A DNA stretch of 28,409 bases from ZC4RG30 sp965652645 (GTDB taxonomy: Bacteria > Pseudomonadota > Gammaproteobacteria > Steroidobacterales > Steroidobacteraceae): NCBI GenBank assembly GCA_965652645.1, contig CBFGXE010000039.1, forward strand, positions 1 to 28,409, written 5' to 3'. Positions 14,964 to 23,437 of the stretch are shown one piece after another (positions within the stretch are counted from its first letter, which is position 1; each line of letters starts with the position of its first letter). A program made the translations under genes and the position numbers. The notes beneath the pieces are model-generated. The model made no database searches. It was not told the origin of the DNA and saw nothing but the letters and a program-made list of their open reading frames with translations.

Positions 14964-16340
14964 CTACTCGTCGCCCGACGGCCGGAACTCCACGCCCAGT
15001 GACCTGAGCTTGCGATAGAGGTGCGTGCGCTCCATGCCCACGCGCTTGGCCAGCTGTCCCACCTTGCCATTGCACAGCAGCAGCTGCTGCTGCAGGTAGG
15101 CGCGCTCGAACTGCTCGCGCGCCTCGCGCAGCGGCAGGGCCAGCAGGTCCTGCTTCACCAGCGGTTCGTTGGGCGGCGCGTGCGCAGCCAGCTCGCTCTC
15201 GATCTCGTCGAGCGCGATTTCCTCGGCACCGCCCCGCGCCAGCATGCGGCGCACCAGGCTGCGCAGCTCGCGCAGGTTGCCGGGCCAGGGGTAGTTGCGC
15301 AGGCGGTTCTGCGCGGCCACCGAGAAGCGGCGCAGCGGCAGCTTCTCCGAATCGGCGATGCGCTCCACGTAGAAACGCAGCAGGTCGGGCACGTCCTCGG
15401 CGTATTCACGCAGCGGCGGCACGCGCACCAGCACGCCGGAAAGATGCGCCAGCAGGTCGCGGCGCAGGCCATGCTCGCCACCGGCGCGGCCCTCGATGCC
15501 GGGCTGCGCGGTGGCGATGAGGCGCGCGTTGAAGGGAACGCCCTGGCCGGCATCGGTGCCGGTGCGATGGAAGCGGCCGGTCTCGATCACGCCCAGCAGC
15601 AGGCGCTGCACGCGCGGGGCGAGGTCTTCCACTTCCTGCACGTAGAGCGTTCCACCGAGCGCCTGGTCGAGCAGGCCCGGCGTGACTTCCCCGCCCGGTC
15701 CCACGGAACCGAACAGGAATCGTTCGGCCGCATCCTCGGGCACGGCGCTGGCCACCAGGCTCACGAAGCCGCGCGAGGCGCGCGGGCCGGATTCATGCGT
15801 GAAGCGCGCCAGCGCCTCGCGACCGCTGCCCGGCTCGCCCAGCAGGAGCAGCGAGGCGTTGAGCGCGGCGACGCGGGTGAGTTCCTCGCGCAGCTGCTGC
15901 GCGACGCGGCTCTTGCCGAAGGTAGCCAGCAACGGCGCCAGCTGCGGGCGGCCGGCGATGCGACGGCGCTTGCCGGCATCCAGCGCGCGCTCCACCGTGC
16001 GCAGCAGCTTGGCCAGCGACAGCGGCTTTTCCACGAAATCAAAGGCGCCCAGGCGCGTGGCCTCGACCGCGGTTTCCACCGTGCCGTGGCCGGACATCAT
16101 CACCACCGGGCAGTCCTCGGCAGTGGAAGATGACCACTCGCGCAGCAGCGTGATGCCGTCGGTGTCGGGCATCCAGATGTCGAGCAGCACCAGGTCGGGT
16201 GCGGTGCGCGCGCGCGAGGCGCGGGCCTGCCCGGCATCGGCCGCGACGTCCACGTCGTAGCCCTCGTCGGAGAGGATTTCCTTCAGCAGGACGCGGATGT
16301 CAGCTTCGTCGTCGACGACCAGGATCTTGCCGGTGCTCAT
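14964..16340 (-). CDS. ntrX: NtrX-like response regulator with degenerate AAA+ domain
   Basis: A 458-residue regulator: receiver domain (about 5-120; Asp10-Asp11, phospho-acceptor Asp54, Lys105), AAA+ domain (about 135-370) and a Fis-type helix-turn-helix (about 420-450, GKVGQLAKRVGMERTHLYRKL, which is NtrX-like). The AAA+ domain departs from sigma-54 activators. Walker A reads GEPGSGRE with Arg174 in place of the catalytic lysine. Walker B reads TLYVQEVE with Gln235 in place of aspartate. The GAFTGA loop is missing; FGSVGPGGEVTPG occupies its place. ATP hydrolysis and sigma-54 contact are therefore doubtful, and it may regulate sigma-70 promoters or act by binding only. Its ATG overlaps the ntrY stop by four bases. 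Confidence 0.93.
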   Translation of the reverse strand: MSTGKILVVDDEADIRVLLKEILSDEGYDVDVAADAGQARASRARTAPDLVLLDIWMPDTDGITLLREWSSSTAEDCPVVMMSGHGTVETAVEATRLGAFDFVEKPLSLAKLLRTVERALDAGKRRRIAGRPQLAPLLATFGKSRVAQQLREELTRVAALNASLLLLGEPGSGREALARFTHESGPRASRGFVSLVASAVPEDAAERFLFGSVGPGGEVTPGLLDQALGGTLYVQEVEDLAPRVQRLLLGVIETGRFHRTGTDAGQGVPFNARLIATAQPGIEGRAGGEHGLRRDLLAHLSGVLVRVPPLREYAEDVPDLLRFYVERIADSEKLPLRRFSVAAQNRLRNYPWPGNLRELRSLVRRMLARGGAEEIALDEIESELAAHAPPNEPLVKQDLLALPLREAREQFERAYLQQQLLLCNGKVGQLAKRVGMERTHLYRKLRSLGVEFRPSGDE

Positions 16341-18529
16341 GCAATGCCTCGTGCCGGCTGGCCCGCTTCACTGCGGACCTCCAGCGGTAGTATGACGCGG
16401 ACGAACGCGCCGCCCGCGGGCCGGTTGCCCGCCTCGATGCCCCCGCCGTGTTCCTCGGCGATTTTCTTCACGATCGCGAGTCCAAGACCGGTCCCCTTGG
16501 GCTTGCCCGTCACGTAGGGCTCGAACACCCGTGCGAGCATTTCTTCGTCAAAACCATTGCCGTTGTCAGCCACCATGATGACGGCAGAACCGCCTCCGGG
16601 TCCAGCGTTGTGTTCCGTGGACACGACAATGCGGCCCCCTTCCACGCCCTCAAGAGCCTCAAGGGAATTGGTTATGAGGTTGTTGAGCACCTGCCGCAAG
16701 CGCCCCCGGTCCGCCCGGACCATGGGCAGGGAGTTGTCAGCCCGCACCTCGATGGTGGCGCGGGTCTCGTGGGCGCGGTAGAGCTCGGCGGCCTCGGCCA
16801 CCAGCTCGTTGATGTCCAGGGGGAGGAATTTCAGCTCCGGCGCACGCGCGTATTCACTGAAGGCATTGACCATGCCCTTCAGGGATTCCACCTGCTGCAC
16901 GATGGTGTGCGTGGCCCGCTCCAGCAGCACGGCGTCTTCGGTGTCGAGCTTGCCCGCGAGGCGCCGCCGCAGCCGCTCGGCCGCGAGCTGGATGGGCGTG
17001 AGCGGATTCTTGATCTCGTGCGCCAGCCGGCGCGCCACTTCGCCCCAGGCGGCATCGCGCTGTGCCTTCTGCATGTGGGTGATGTCGTCGAACACCAGCA
17101 CGTGGCCGGACTCGCCGCCGGAGGGCTGCACCAGCGGCGCGCAGGCACAGCGCAGCACACGCTCCTGCGGCAGGAGGAACTCCTCCTGCCAGTCGGCGCC
17201 GCCGGAATCCAGCTTCTCGGTCACCGCAGAAGCGAATGCCGCGAGGCGCGGTGAATCATCATCGAGTGCCTCAAGCTCGATGCCCAGGCGGCGCTCGATG
17301 GGCGTGCCGAGGATGGCATCGGCCGCGGCATTGGCCAGCACGATGCGCCGGCCGGTGTCGATCACCATCACGCCGGTGGACAGGCCGGCCAGGATCACCG
17401 CCAGCCGCTCGCGTTCCGCCTCCACCAGCGCGCGGCTGCGCGCGGTCTCGTCGCTGGCGCGGCGCAGGCGGCGCGTCATCTCGTTGAAGGACTGCACGAG
17501 GAAGCCCATCTCGTCGCGCGAGGGCAGCGTGAGGCGCGTGCCGAAATCGCCCTTGCCCACCGCGCGCGTGCCCTCGATGAGGTCGTGCACGGGCTTGGTG
17601 AGGTGGCGCGCGGCACGGATGCCCAGGTAGATCGCCGACAGCATGGCCAGCAGCAGCACCAGCGTGAGCGTCAGGATGAAGTTGTGCATCAGGTCGCTCT
17701 GTTCTTCGGTGGTGTTGGCGTAGACGGCATTCGCCTCCAGCACGGCATTGGCGATGTCCGACAGCGCCGATTCCAGCTGGTAGCGCGCCAGCAGGACGCG
17801 CGGGCCCTCCTCCCGGCCTGGCGGCAGCACCGCCGCGGTGTTGATCACGAAGCCGTCCGAACCGTCGGCAACCAGGTCCGACCACGCCGGCGCATCCCTC
17901 ATCTGCGCCAGCACCACCGAGATGAAATTCGCGTCCGGCCCGCCGGTGCGCTCCGTGCTGCTCGCGGCAAGCACCTGGCCGCGCGGCGTCACCACCAGCA
18001 GCTCGGTGGCGCCCGCGGCCACACGTTCGGCATCGATGGAGAGCGCGAGGTTGTCGGGGGAATAGCCGGCCAGCAGGCTGGCCACTCCCACGGTATGGCG
18101 CATCTGGTCCTGCTTGCGCTGCTCCAGGACCAGGGCGGATTCATTGACGGCGGCGCGCAGGCCGCGGCCCAGGCCCTTGGTGAACCAGCTCTCGATGCCG
18201 CGGCTGAGGAAGGACAGTGCAAACAGGTACACCACCAGCAGCGGCACCACGGTGAGCGTACCGAAGATGATGGCGGTGCGCGCGGCAAGGCGCGAGCCGG
18301 GCACGTGCGAGCGGTAGTCGCGCACCAGCACATACAGCCGCCGCAGCAGCAGCGCCGCGATGATCACCAGGCCGACGATGCTGATCCACTGGATTTCCCC
18401 GGCCCAGCCGCCGTACTTGCGCGAGTTCTCCACCGAGCGCGAGAACACGAACAGCAGGCCGAGCACCAGCACGGTGCCCAGGCCCATGAAGAAGTAGCCG
18501 CGCCAGCGCTTCAGCGGGGCAGTGTCCAT
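16337..18529 (-). CDS. ntrY: NtrY-like sensor histidine kinase
   Basis: A 730-residue membrane kinase. Three or four N-terminal membrane helices (about residues 9-32, 45-65, 80-105 and a later one near 280-300, LILTLTLVLLLAMLSAIYLGI) frame a large periplasmic region. HAMP, a PAS-like segment, the H-box RRLAHEIKNPLTPIQLA with His504, and an ATPase domain (N box LNNLITNSLEAL, G2 GTGLGLAIVKKI) follow. This order is typical of NtrY, which controls nitrogen, redox or envelope responses with NtrX. The ATG at 18529 is chosen; a GTG nine bases upstream is an alternative. It overlaps the end of the DUF4390 gene by 19 bases, so translation is probably coupled. Confidence 0.95.
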   Translation of the reverse strand: MDTAPLKRWRGYFFMGLGTVLVLGLLFVFSRSVENSRKYGGWAGEIQWISIVGLVIIAALLLRRLYVLVRDYRSHVPGSRLAARTAIIFGTLTVVPLLVVYLFALSFLSRGIESWFTKGLGRGLRAAVNESALVLEQRKQDQMRHTVGVASLLAGYSPDNLALSIDAERVAAGATELLVVTPRGQVLAASSTERTGGPDANFISVVLAQMRDAPAWSDLVADGSDGFVINTAAVLPPGREEGPRVLLARYQLESALSDIANAVLEANAVYANTTEEQSDLMHNFILTLTLVLLLAMLSAIYLGIRAARHLTKPVHDLIEGTRAVGKGDFGTRLTLPSRDEMGFLVQSFNEMTRRLRRASDETARSRALVEAERERLAVILAGLSTGVMVIDTGRRIVLANAAADAILGTPIERRLGIELEALDDDSPRLAAFASAVTEKLDSGGADWQEEFLLPQERVLRCACAPLVQPSGGESGHVLVFDDITHMQKAQRDAAWGEVARRLAHEIKNPLTPIQLAAERLRRRLAGKLDTEDAVLLERATHTIVQQVESLKGMVNAFSEYARAPELKFLPLDINELVAEAAELYRAHETRATIEVRADNSLPMVRADRGRLRQVLNNLITNSLEALEGVEGGRIVVSTEHNAGPGGGSAVIMVADNGNGFDEEMLARVFEPYVTGKPKGTGLGLAIVKKIAEEHGGGIEAGNRPAGGAFVRVILPLEVRSEAGQPARGIA

Positions 18530-19065
18530 GTACTCCACTCGCTGTGGCGGACGCCGTCATCAGTCCAGGGAAACAGCGCCTTGAACGAGGAAACCAGCCT
18601 GCCACGCCGGGACGTGGCGCGCACACGCACGCGGTAGGTGGCCCCGGCGTCCAGCGGCTTCTCCAGTTGCACCACCCAGGCATCCACGACGCCGGCGGCA
18701 TCCAGTGCCTCCTGCAGGGTATGGAAGCTGCGCAGTCCGGCGTCGTCCTTCAGCTCGAAGCGCTGCGTGAGCGGATTCCAGGACAGCGTGCGGCGGAGAG
18801 TGGCCTCCACCACGGTGGCGTCGAACCAGTAGCGGCTCTCCCGGAACACCTCCACCTTGAGGTCCAGGTGCACGGTGGCGCCGCCGGAAAGCACCGTGGC
18901 CACGCGCTCATCCTCCGGATAAGCCACGCGCGCATTCACTTCCACGGCCTCGTCGGTGACGTTCACCCAGGCCGCGTCCACCATCGGCCGGTCGGCGCCC
19001 TGCACCGAGGCGGCCGCGTGCAGCGGCAGCAGCATCAGCGCGACCAGGACGCCCTGCAACTTCAT
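18511..19065 (-). CDS. Secreted DUF4390 protein
   Basis: A 184-residue protein with a signal peptide (MKLQGVLVALMLLPLHAAAS, cleaved near residue 20), so it is exported to the periplasm. The mature part is a single DUF4390-like domain: strand-rich, with ESRYWFDATVVEATLRRTLSWNPLTQRFEL and a C-terminal PW...SEWSTWTL pattern. Function is unknown. The gene lies between rsmB and ntrY in many Beta- and Gammaproteobacteria, so a role linked to NtrY sensing is plausible but not shown. Its ATG overlaps the rsmB stop by four bases (ATGA) and its end overlaps ntrY. Confidence 0.9.
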   Translation of the reverse strand: MKLQGVLVALMLLPLHAAASVQGADRPMVDAAWVNVTDEAVEVNARVAYPEDERVATVLSGGATVHLDLKVEVFRESRYWFDATVVEATLRRTLSWNPLTQRFELKDDAGLRSFHTLQEALDAAGVVDAWVVQLEKPLDAGATYRVRVRATSRRGRLVSSFKALFPWTDDGVRHSEWSTWTLPR

Positions 19066-20402
19066 GCCGTACCCTTCGCGAGGCAGGCATAGTAGAAGCC
19101 GTCGGTGACCCTCGCGGCACCCGCCGCGCGCGGCACGGGCGAGAGCGCCACGTCGGGCGCCACGCGCGTGAACCCGCGGTGGCGGGCGAGGAAACGATCC
19201 ACCAGTTCGTGGTTTTCCGCCGGCAGCACGGAGCAGGTGGCATATACGAGGCGGCCGCCGTCGCGCAGCATGGCGGCACAACGCTCCAGCAACAGCATCT
19301 GCGTGGCGGCATACCGGTGGATGTCGTCGGCCCGGCGCAGCAGCTTGATGTCCGGATGACGCCGGATCACGCCCGTGCCCGAACAGGGCGCATCGAGCAG
19401 GATGCGGTCGAAGGATTGGCCATCCCACCAATGATCGGCGCAGAGGTCCGCGGCCACCAGGCGCGCCTTGTAGTCCAGGCGGTCCAGGTTCTCCTGCACA
19501 CGCGCCAGGCGGTCGGGATCATTGTCCGCGGCGGTGAGATCGAGCTGCCCGGCGCAGCGTTCGAGGATGTGGCCGGTCTTGCCACCCGGCGCCGCGCAGG
19601 CATCGAGCACCCGCTCGCCCGGCTGCGCGTCGAGGAGCACCGCGGCGTGCTGTGCGCCGGCGTCCTGCACGCTCAGCAGGCCTTCGGCAAAACCGGGCAG
19701 CTGCTTCACGTCTGCCGCATCGGCCAGCACGATGGCGGCATCGCCCATGCCCGCCTCTGCCGCCAGCCCCTGTGCCGCCAGCGCAGCGAGGCATTCCTCG
19801 CGCGTGGTGCGCGCCAGGTTCACGCGCAGCGTCATCGGCGGCGCCTCGTTGTTGGCAGCCACGATCTGCGCCACCTCCAGCGGCCAGGCCGCGCGCAGCG
19901 CTTTCAGCAGCCAGCGCGGATGCGCCAGCGATGCCGGTTCGCTGCGGTCGAAGCGCGCCAGCAGCGTCTCGCGCTCGCGCAGGTAACGCCGCAGCAGCGC
20001 ATTCACGAAGCCGGCGGCATTGCCGCGCCCCACCACGCGCACCGCATCCACCGCGATGTTCACTACGCTGGCGGCCGGCGCGCGCGAATATTCGATCTGG
20101 TGCAGCGCCGTGACCAGCACCGCGCGCACCAGCGGCGGCATGCGCTGCCCGGGTTGCAGCAATGCCTCGACCACCGGCGCCAGGCGCAGGAACCAGCGCA
20201 GCGTGCCGGTGTGGATGGCGCGCACCGCGCCACGCTCGGCGGCCGGGACGTCGAGCGACTGCAATGCGGCCTCGGCCGTGCAGCCGCCATCGCGCACCAC
20301 GGCATCCAGTGCCTGCGCCGCCAGCGCCAGCGCCGTGGCGCCGGGCGCCACGCCCTGCGCGGCAACACCCTCACGATGGTCGGGCAGGCGTGCACCGCTC
20401 AC
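19062..20402 (-). CDS. rsmB: 16S rRNA m5C967 methyltransferase RsmB
   Basis: A 446-residue SAM-dependent enzyme forming 5-methylcytosine at position 967 of 16S rRNA (E. coli 429). An N-terminal NusB-like RNA-binding domain (about 20-160) is followed by the Rossmann methyltransferase fold with DACAAPGGKTGHI, DAPCSGTGVIRRHPDIK and the catalytic-cysteine motif YATCSVLPAEN. The start is a GTG that overlaps the fmt stop by four bases (GTGA), which supports this choice and translational coupling; residue Val18 (GTG) is the next candidate. The gene overlaps the DUF4390 gene downstream. Confidence 0.97.
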   Translation of the reverse strand: MSGARLPDHREGVAAQGVAPGATALALAAQALDAVVRDGGCTAEAALQSLDVPAAERGAVRAIHTGTLRWFLRLAPVVEALLQPGQRMPPLVRAVLVTALHQIEYSRAPAASVVNIAVDAVRVVGRGNAAGFVNALLRRYLRERETLLARFDRSEPASLAHPRWLLKALRAAWPLEVAQIVAANNEAPPMTLRVNLARTTREECLAALAAQGLAAEAGMGDAAIVLADAADVKQLPGFAEGLLSVQDAGAQHAAVLLDAQPGERVLDACAAPGGKTGHILERCAGQLDLTAADNDPDRLARVQENLDRLDYKARLVAADLCADHWWDGQSFDRILLDAPCSGTGVIRRHPDIKLLRRADDIHRYAATQMLLLERCAAMLRDGGRLVYATCSVLPAENHELVDRFLARHRGFTRVAPDVALSPVPRAAGAARVTDGFYYACLAKGTA

Positions 20403-21358
20403 TGGAACACCACATCCGGTCCGGCGCCGAGCGCATTGGCGAAATCACGCGCCCCCAGGGCACGTCGTCCGGCACGCTGCAGCTCCAGCGCCTGCAACAC
20501 GCCCGCGCCACAGGCCACTTCCAGCGCATCGCCCGCCAGCCCCAGCACCGTGCCGGGCAACACGCCCGGGGGCGCCGCGCGCTTGCCATCCACGCGGCTG
20601 CGCCACAGTTTCACCGGTTCATCACCCAGGCGGGTCTCGGCCACCGGCCAGGGATTGAAGGCGCGCACCCGCCGGTCGATTTCCACTGCACTTGCACTCC
20701 AGTCAATGCGCGCCTCGGCCTTGCTGAGCTTTTCTGCATATGTCACGCCCTGCACCGGCTGCGCTCGCGCCACCAGTTTCCCTTGCGCGACGCCTTCGAG
20801 CGCCACCAGGACCTGCTGCGCGCCCAGCCCGGCCAGCTCATCGTGCAGCGAAGCCGACGTCGTCTCCGCGCCGATGCCCATGCGCGCCTCGCACAACACC
20901 GCGCCGGTATCCAGTCCCTCATCCATCTGCATGATGGAAATCCCGGTCTCGGCATCCCCGGCGAGGATCGCACGCTGGATGGGCGCCGCGCCGCGCCAGC
21001 GCGGCAGCAGCGAGGCGTGGATGTTCAGGCACCCGAGGCGCGGCAGCTCCAGCAGCACGCGCGGCAGGATCAGCCCGTAGGCCACCACCACCATCACGTC
21101 CGGCTGCCACCACTCGCGCAGCAGCGTGAGCGTCTCTTCCAGCTGTGAATCCGCGCCGCGCAGCTTCAGCGGCTGCGACACGGGCAGGCCCATCTCCAGC
21201 GCCGCCTGCTTCACCGCGCTGGCCGCGAGCGCACGCCCCCGGCCGGCCGGACGATCCGGCTGCGTGAGCACGCCCACCACTTCGTGCGCCTCGCGCAGGG
21301 CACGCAGCGCCGGCACGGCAAAGGCAGGCGTGCCCGCGAACGCCACGCGCAGTTTCAT
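20399..21358 (-). CDS. fmt: Methionyl-tRNA formyltransferase
   Basis: A 319-residue enzyme that transfers a formyl group from N10-formyl-THF to initiator Met-tRNA (E. coli 315). The N-terminal Rossmann domain starts RVAFAGTPAFAVPAL; the catalytic residues are Asn112 and His114 in NIHASLLPRWRGAAPIQ, with the aspartate in DEGLDTGAV. The C-terminal OB-like domain (about 210-319) binds tRNA. It starts 12 bases after the def stop. The pair is the standard formylation-deformylation module. Confidence 0.98.
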   Translation of the reverse strand: MKLRVAFAGTPAFAVPALRALREAHEVVGVLTQPDRPAGRGRALAASAVKQAALEMGLPVSQPLKLRGADSQLEETLTLLREWWQPDVMVVVAYGLILPRVLLELPRLGCLNIHASLLPRWRGAAPIQRAILAGDAETGISIMQMDEGLDTGAVLCEARMGIGAETTSASLHDELAGLGAQQVLVALEGVAQGKLVARAQPVQGVTYAEKLSKAEARIDWSASAVEIDRRVRAFNPWPVAETRLGDEPVKLWRSRVDGKRAAPPGVLPGTVLGLAGDALEVACGAGVLQALELQRAGRRALGARDFANALGAGPDVVFQ

Positions 21359-21370
21359 GAAGACCTGCGG

Positions 21371-21913
21371 CTACAGGCGCGCCTGCCGGGCCGAGGAATC
21401 CCCGGCGCCGGTGCCGCGCTCGCGCCGTTCCTTCTCCAGCTTCTTGCGGATGCGCTGCCGCTTCAGTTCCGACAGGTAGTCGACGAACAGCTTGCCGTTG
21501 AGGTGGTCCATCTCGTGCTGCAGGCACACGCCCAGCAACCCGTCCAGGTCTTCCTCGTGCGTGACGCCGTCGGCATCCTGGTAACGCACGCGCACGCGCT
21601 CGGCGCGCACCACGTCGTCATAGATGCCGGGCACCGACAGGCAGCCTTCCTGGCCGGTGGCCTTGCCTTCCTTCGCAAGGATCTGGGGATTGATGAACAC
21701 GCGCCGGTCGTTGTGCTCCTCGCTCACGTCGATGACGATGAGCTGGTGGTGCCAGTCGACCTGGCTGGCGGCCAGGCCGATGCCCGGCGCCGCATACATG
21801 GTCTCGAACATGTCGGCGATGCGCTGTTTCAGCGCCGCGTCGAACTGCGTCACCGGCGCCGCCACGGTCCGCAGCCGCGGATCGGGGTATTCAAGGATGG
21901 TCAGGCGGGCCAT
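21371..21913 (-). CDS. def: Peptide deformylase
   Basis: A 180-residue metalloenzyme that removes the formyl group from nascent proteins (E. coli 169). Motif I is GIGLAASQV, motif II EGCLSVP supplies the metal-binding cysteine, and motif III is HEMDH with His133, Glu134 and His137. The C-terminal tail is basic (RQRIRKKLEKERRERG), suiting ribosome binding. A GGAGAAG ribosome-binding site precedes the ATG. It is the first gene of the six-gene minus-strand operon and diverges from the LysM lipoprotein gene. Confidence 0.98.
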   Translation of the reverse strand: MARLTILEYPDPRLRTVAAPVTQFDAALKQRIADMFETMYAAPGIGLAASQVDWHHQLIVIDVSEEHNDRRVFINPQILAKEGKATGQEGCLSVPGIYDDVVRAERVRVRYQDADGVTHEEDLDGLLGVCLQHEMDHLNGKLFVDYLSELKRQRIRKKLEKERRERGTGAGDSSARQARL

Positions 21914-22031
21914 GTGCTTCTCCGGGGCTCGAAAATGCTGCTACTGTCGATCCTGTGTGCGGCCCGGGGCTGGGAATTCCAGAAGGGCACGTGATGCGCT
22001 TCGCAAACCTGCGCGAGCACCGGGCGCGACA

Positions 22032-22114
22032 TTGTTCAAAGAGTTTATAACAGTGGGCGTTAAGGGGCGCTTTGCACCCTAGTGGTGTAACATAACGCGG
22101 GAAGAGGAGCAGAA
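22032..22114 (+). promoter_or_regulatory. AT-rich leader/promoter region of the LysM lipoprotein gene
   Basis: The 201-base def/LysM intergenic space contains the AT-rich run TTTATAAC near 22044-22051 (possible -10 TATAAC) and TAACAT at 22088-22093. GCGTTA (22057-22062) and TAACGC (22093-22098) form a distant inverted repeat. GAAGAGGAGC (22101-22110) is a strong ribosome-binding site that fixes the ATG at 22115. No matched -35 could be assigned. Confidence 0.35.
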
Positions 22115-23347
22115 ATGGTCTCTAATCAAGCACTTACGCGTTCGGTGGGCGCCCGCGGCGGCCTGCTGTCCGGCCTTGCAGTGCTGGGTCTCGTCGCAGG
22201 CTGCCAGACCACCCCCGAGGCCTCTGCCCCGGCTTCCCAACCGCGCTCTTCCACCCCGGTGGCCACCACGCCGCCCGTCCAGCTGAACGCCATCGAGGCG
22301 GCCCTGGCCCGCGAGGCCGCCCAGGGCGCCACCCCGGCCCCCGTGGCCCAGCCCGCCCCCCGGGTGGAGCTGAAGCCCGACGCCCCCATGACCTACACCG
22401 TGCAGCGTGGCGACACCCTCTGGGGCATCGCCAACCGCTTCCTGCGGGATCCCTGGCTGTGGCCGGAGATCTGGCACGTGAACACCTCGGTGCAGAACCC
22501 CCACCTCATCTATCCCGGCGACGTGCTGAACCTGGCCTACGGCGCCGACGGCACCCCGCAGATCGTGCTGGCCTCCAGCAGCGACCTGCGCGTGCAGCCG
22601 CTGGTGCGCAGCTCCGCCCTGGACGGCGCGCCCATCCCCACCATTCCTTATGAAGCCATCGCCGCCTTCCTGGGCAGGCCCGGCATCATCACCCGCGACG
22701 AGCTCAAGGCTGCCCCGCGCGTGGCCGCGCTGCGCGACCAGCACCTGATCGGCGGCGTGGGCAGCGACCTCTATGTGAAGGGCGCGCGCGACCACGGCCT
22801 CGGCCGCTACACGGTGATGCGCGTTGGCGACGAGCTGAAGGACCCCGAGAACGGCAAGGTGCTCGGCTACATGGGCGTGCACGCCGGCATGGTGGAAATC
22901 ACCCGCGTGGACGAGCTCAGCAAGGCCACGGTGATCGACTCCGCGCGCGAGACGGTGGCCGGCGACGTGCTGCTGGCCGAAGACACCTCGGTGGTGGCTT
23001 CCGACATCATCCCGCATGCGCCGTCCTCGGATATCCGCGGGCAGATCATGGCGGTGGTCGATGGCGTGTCGCTGATCGGCCAGTACCAGGTGGTGGCGCT
23101 GAACCGCGGCGCGGGCCACGGCCTGGACGTGGGCCACGTGCTGTCCATCGAGAGGGATGGCGGCGTGGTGCGCGATGGCTCCTGCCGCCGCTCGGGCCTG
23201 TCGCAGTGCCGCGGCGGCCAGCTGCACCTGCCCAGCGAGCGGGCCGGCTCGGTGCTGGTGTTCAAGACCTATGACCAGATGAGCTACGGCCTGATCCTCG
23301 ACACCACCATGCCCGTGGCGGTGGCCGACGTGGTGCGCACGCCGTAA
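22115..23347 (+). CDS. tsaP: LysM-domain lipoprotein, TsaP/PA0020 family
   Basis: A 410-residue protein with a signal ending in the lipobox LVAGC (Cys30). A Pro/Ala/Thr-rich linker leads to a LysM domain at about 92-145 (TYTVQRGDTLWGIANRFL... NPHLIYPGDVLNL), which binds peptidoglycan. The rest (about 150-400) is a conserved domain of this family, FlgT-like in TsaP. Gene order next to def and dprA matches PA0020 of Pseudomonas, known as TsaP, a protein that anchors type IV pilus secretins to the cell wall. No pilus gene lies in this window, so the pilus role is inferred from family and synteny. It diverges from def and ends at a good terminator. Confidence 0.9.
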   Translation: MVSNQALTRSVGARGGLLSGLAVLGLVAGCQTTPEASAPASQPRSSTPVATTPPVQLNAIEAALAREAAQGATPAPVAQPAPRVELKPDAPMTYTVQRGDTLWGIANRFLRDPWLWPEIWHVNTSVQNPHLIYPGDVLNLAYGADGTPQIVLASSSDLRVQPLVRSSALDGAPIPTIPYEAIAAFLGRPGIITRDELKAAPRVAALRDQHLIGGVGSDLYVKGARDHGLGRYTVMRVGDELKDPENGKVLGYMGVHAGMVEITRVDELSKATVIDSARETVAGDVLLAEDTSVVASDIIPHAPSSDIRGQIMAVVDGVSLIGQYQVVALNRGAGHGLDVGHVLSIERDGGVVRDGSCRRSGLSQCRGGQLHLPSERAGSVLVFKTYDQMSYGLILDTTMPVAVADVVRTP

Positions 23348-23393
23348 CCGCCCGCAAGGTTTCGCCGGCGCCATTTCGCGGCGCCTGCGGCAG

Positions 23394-23419
23394 AAAGGCC
23401 CGCCCGGTGCGGGCCTTTT
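23394..23419 (+). terminator. Rho-independent terminator between the LysM gene and dprA
   Basis: AAAGGCCCGC (23394-23403), loop CCGGT and GCGGGCCTTTT (23409-23419) form a stem of seven GC pairs extended by A-T pairs and a T-run. It separates the LysM gene from dprA and leaves only 18 bases before the dprA ATG, so the dprA promoter must lie within or upstream of it, or dprA depends on read-through. Confidence 0.85.
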
Positions 23420-23437
23420 CATTTTGATACTGCGGGG

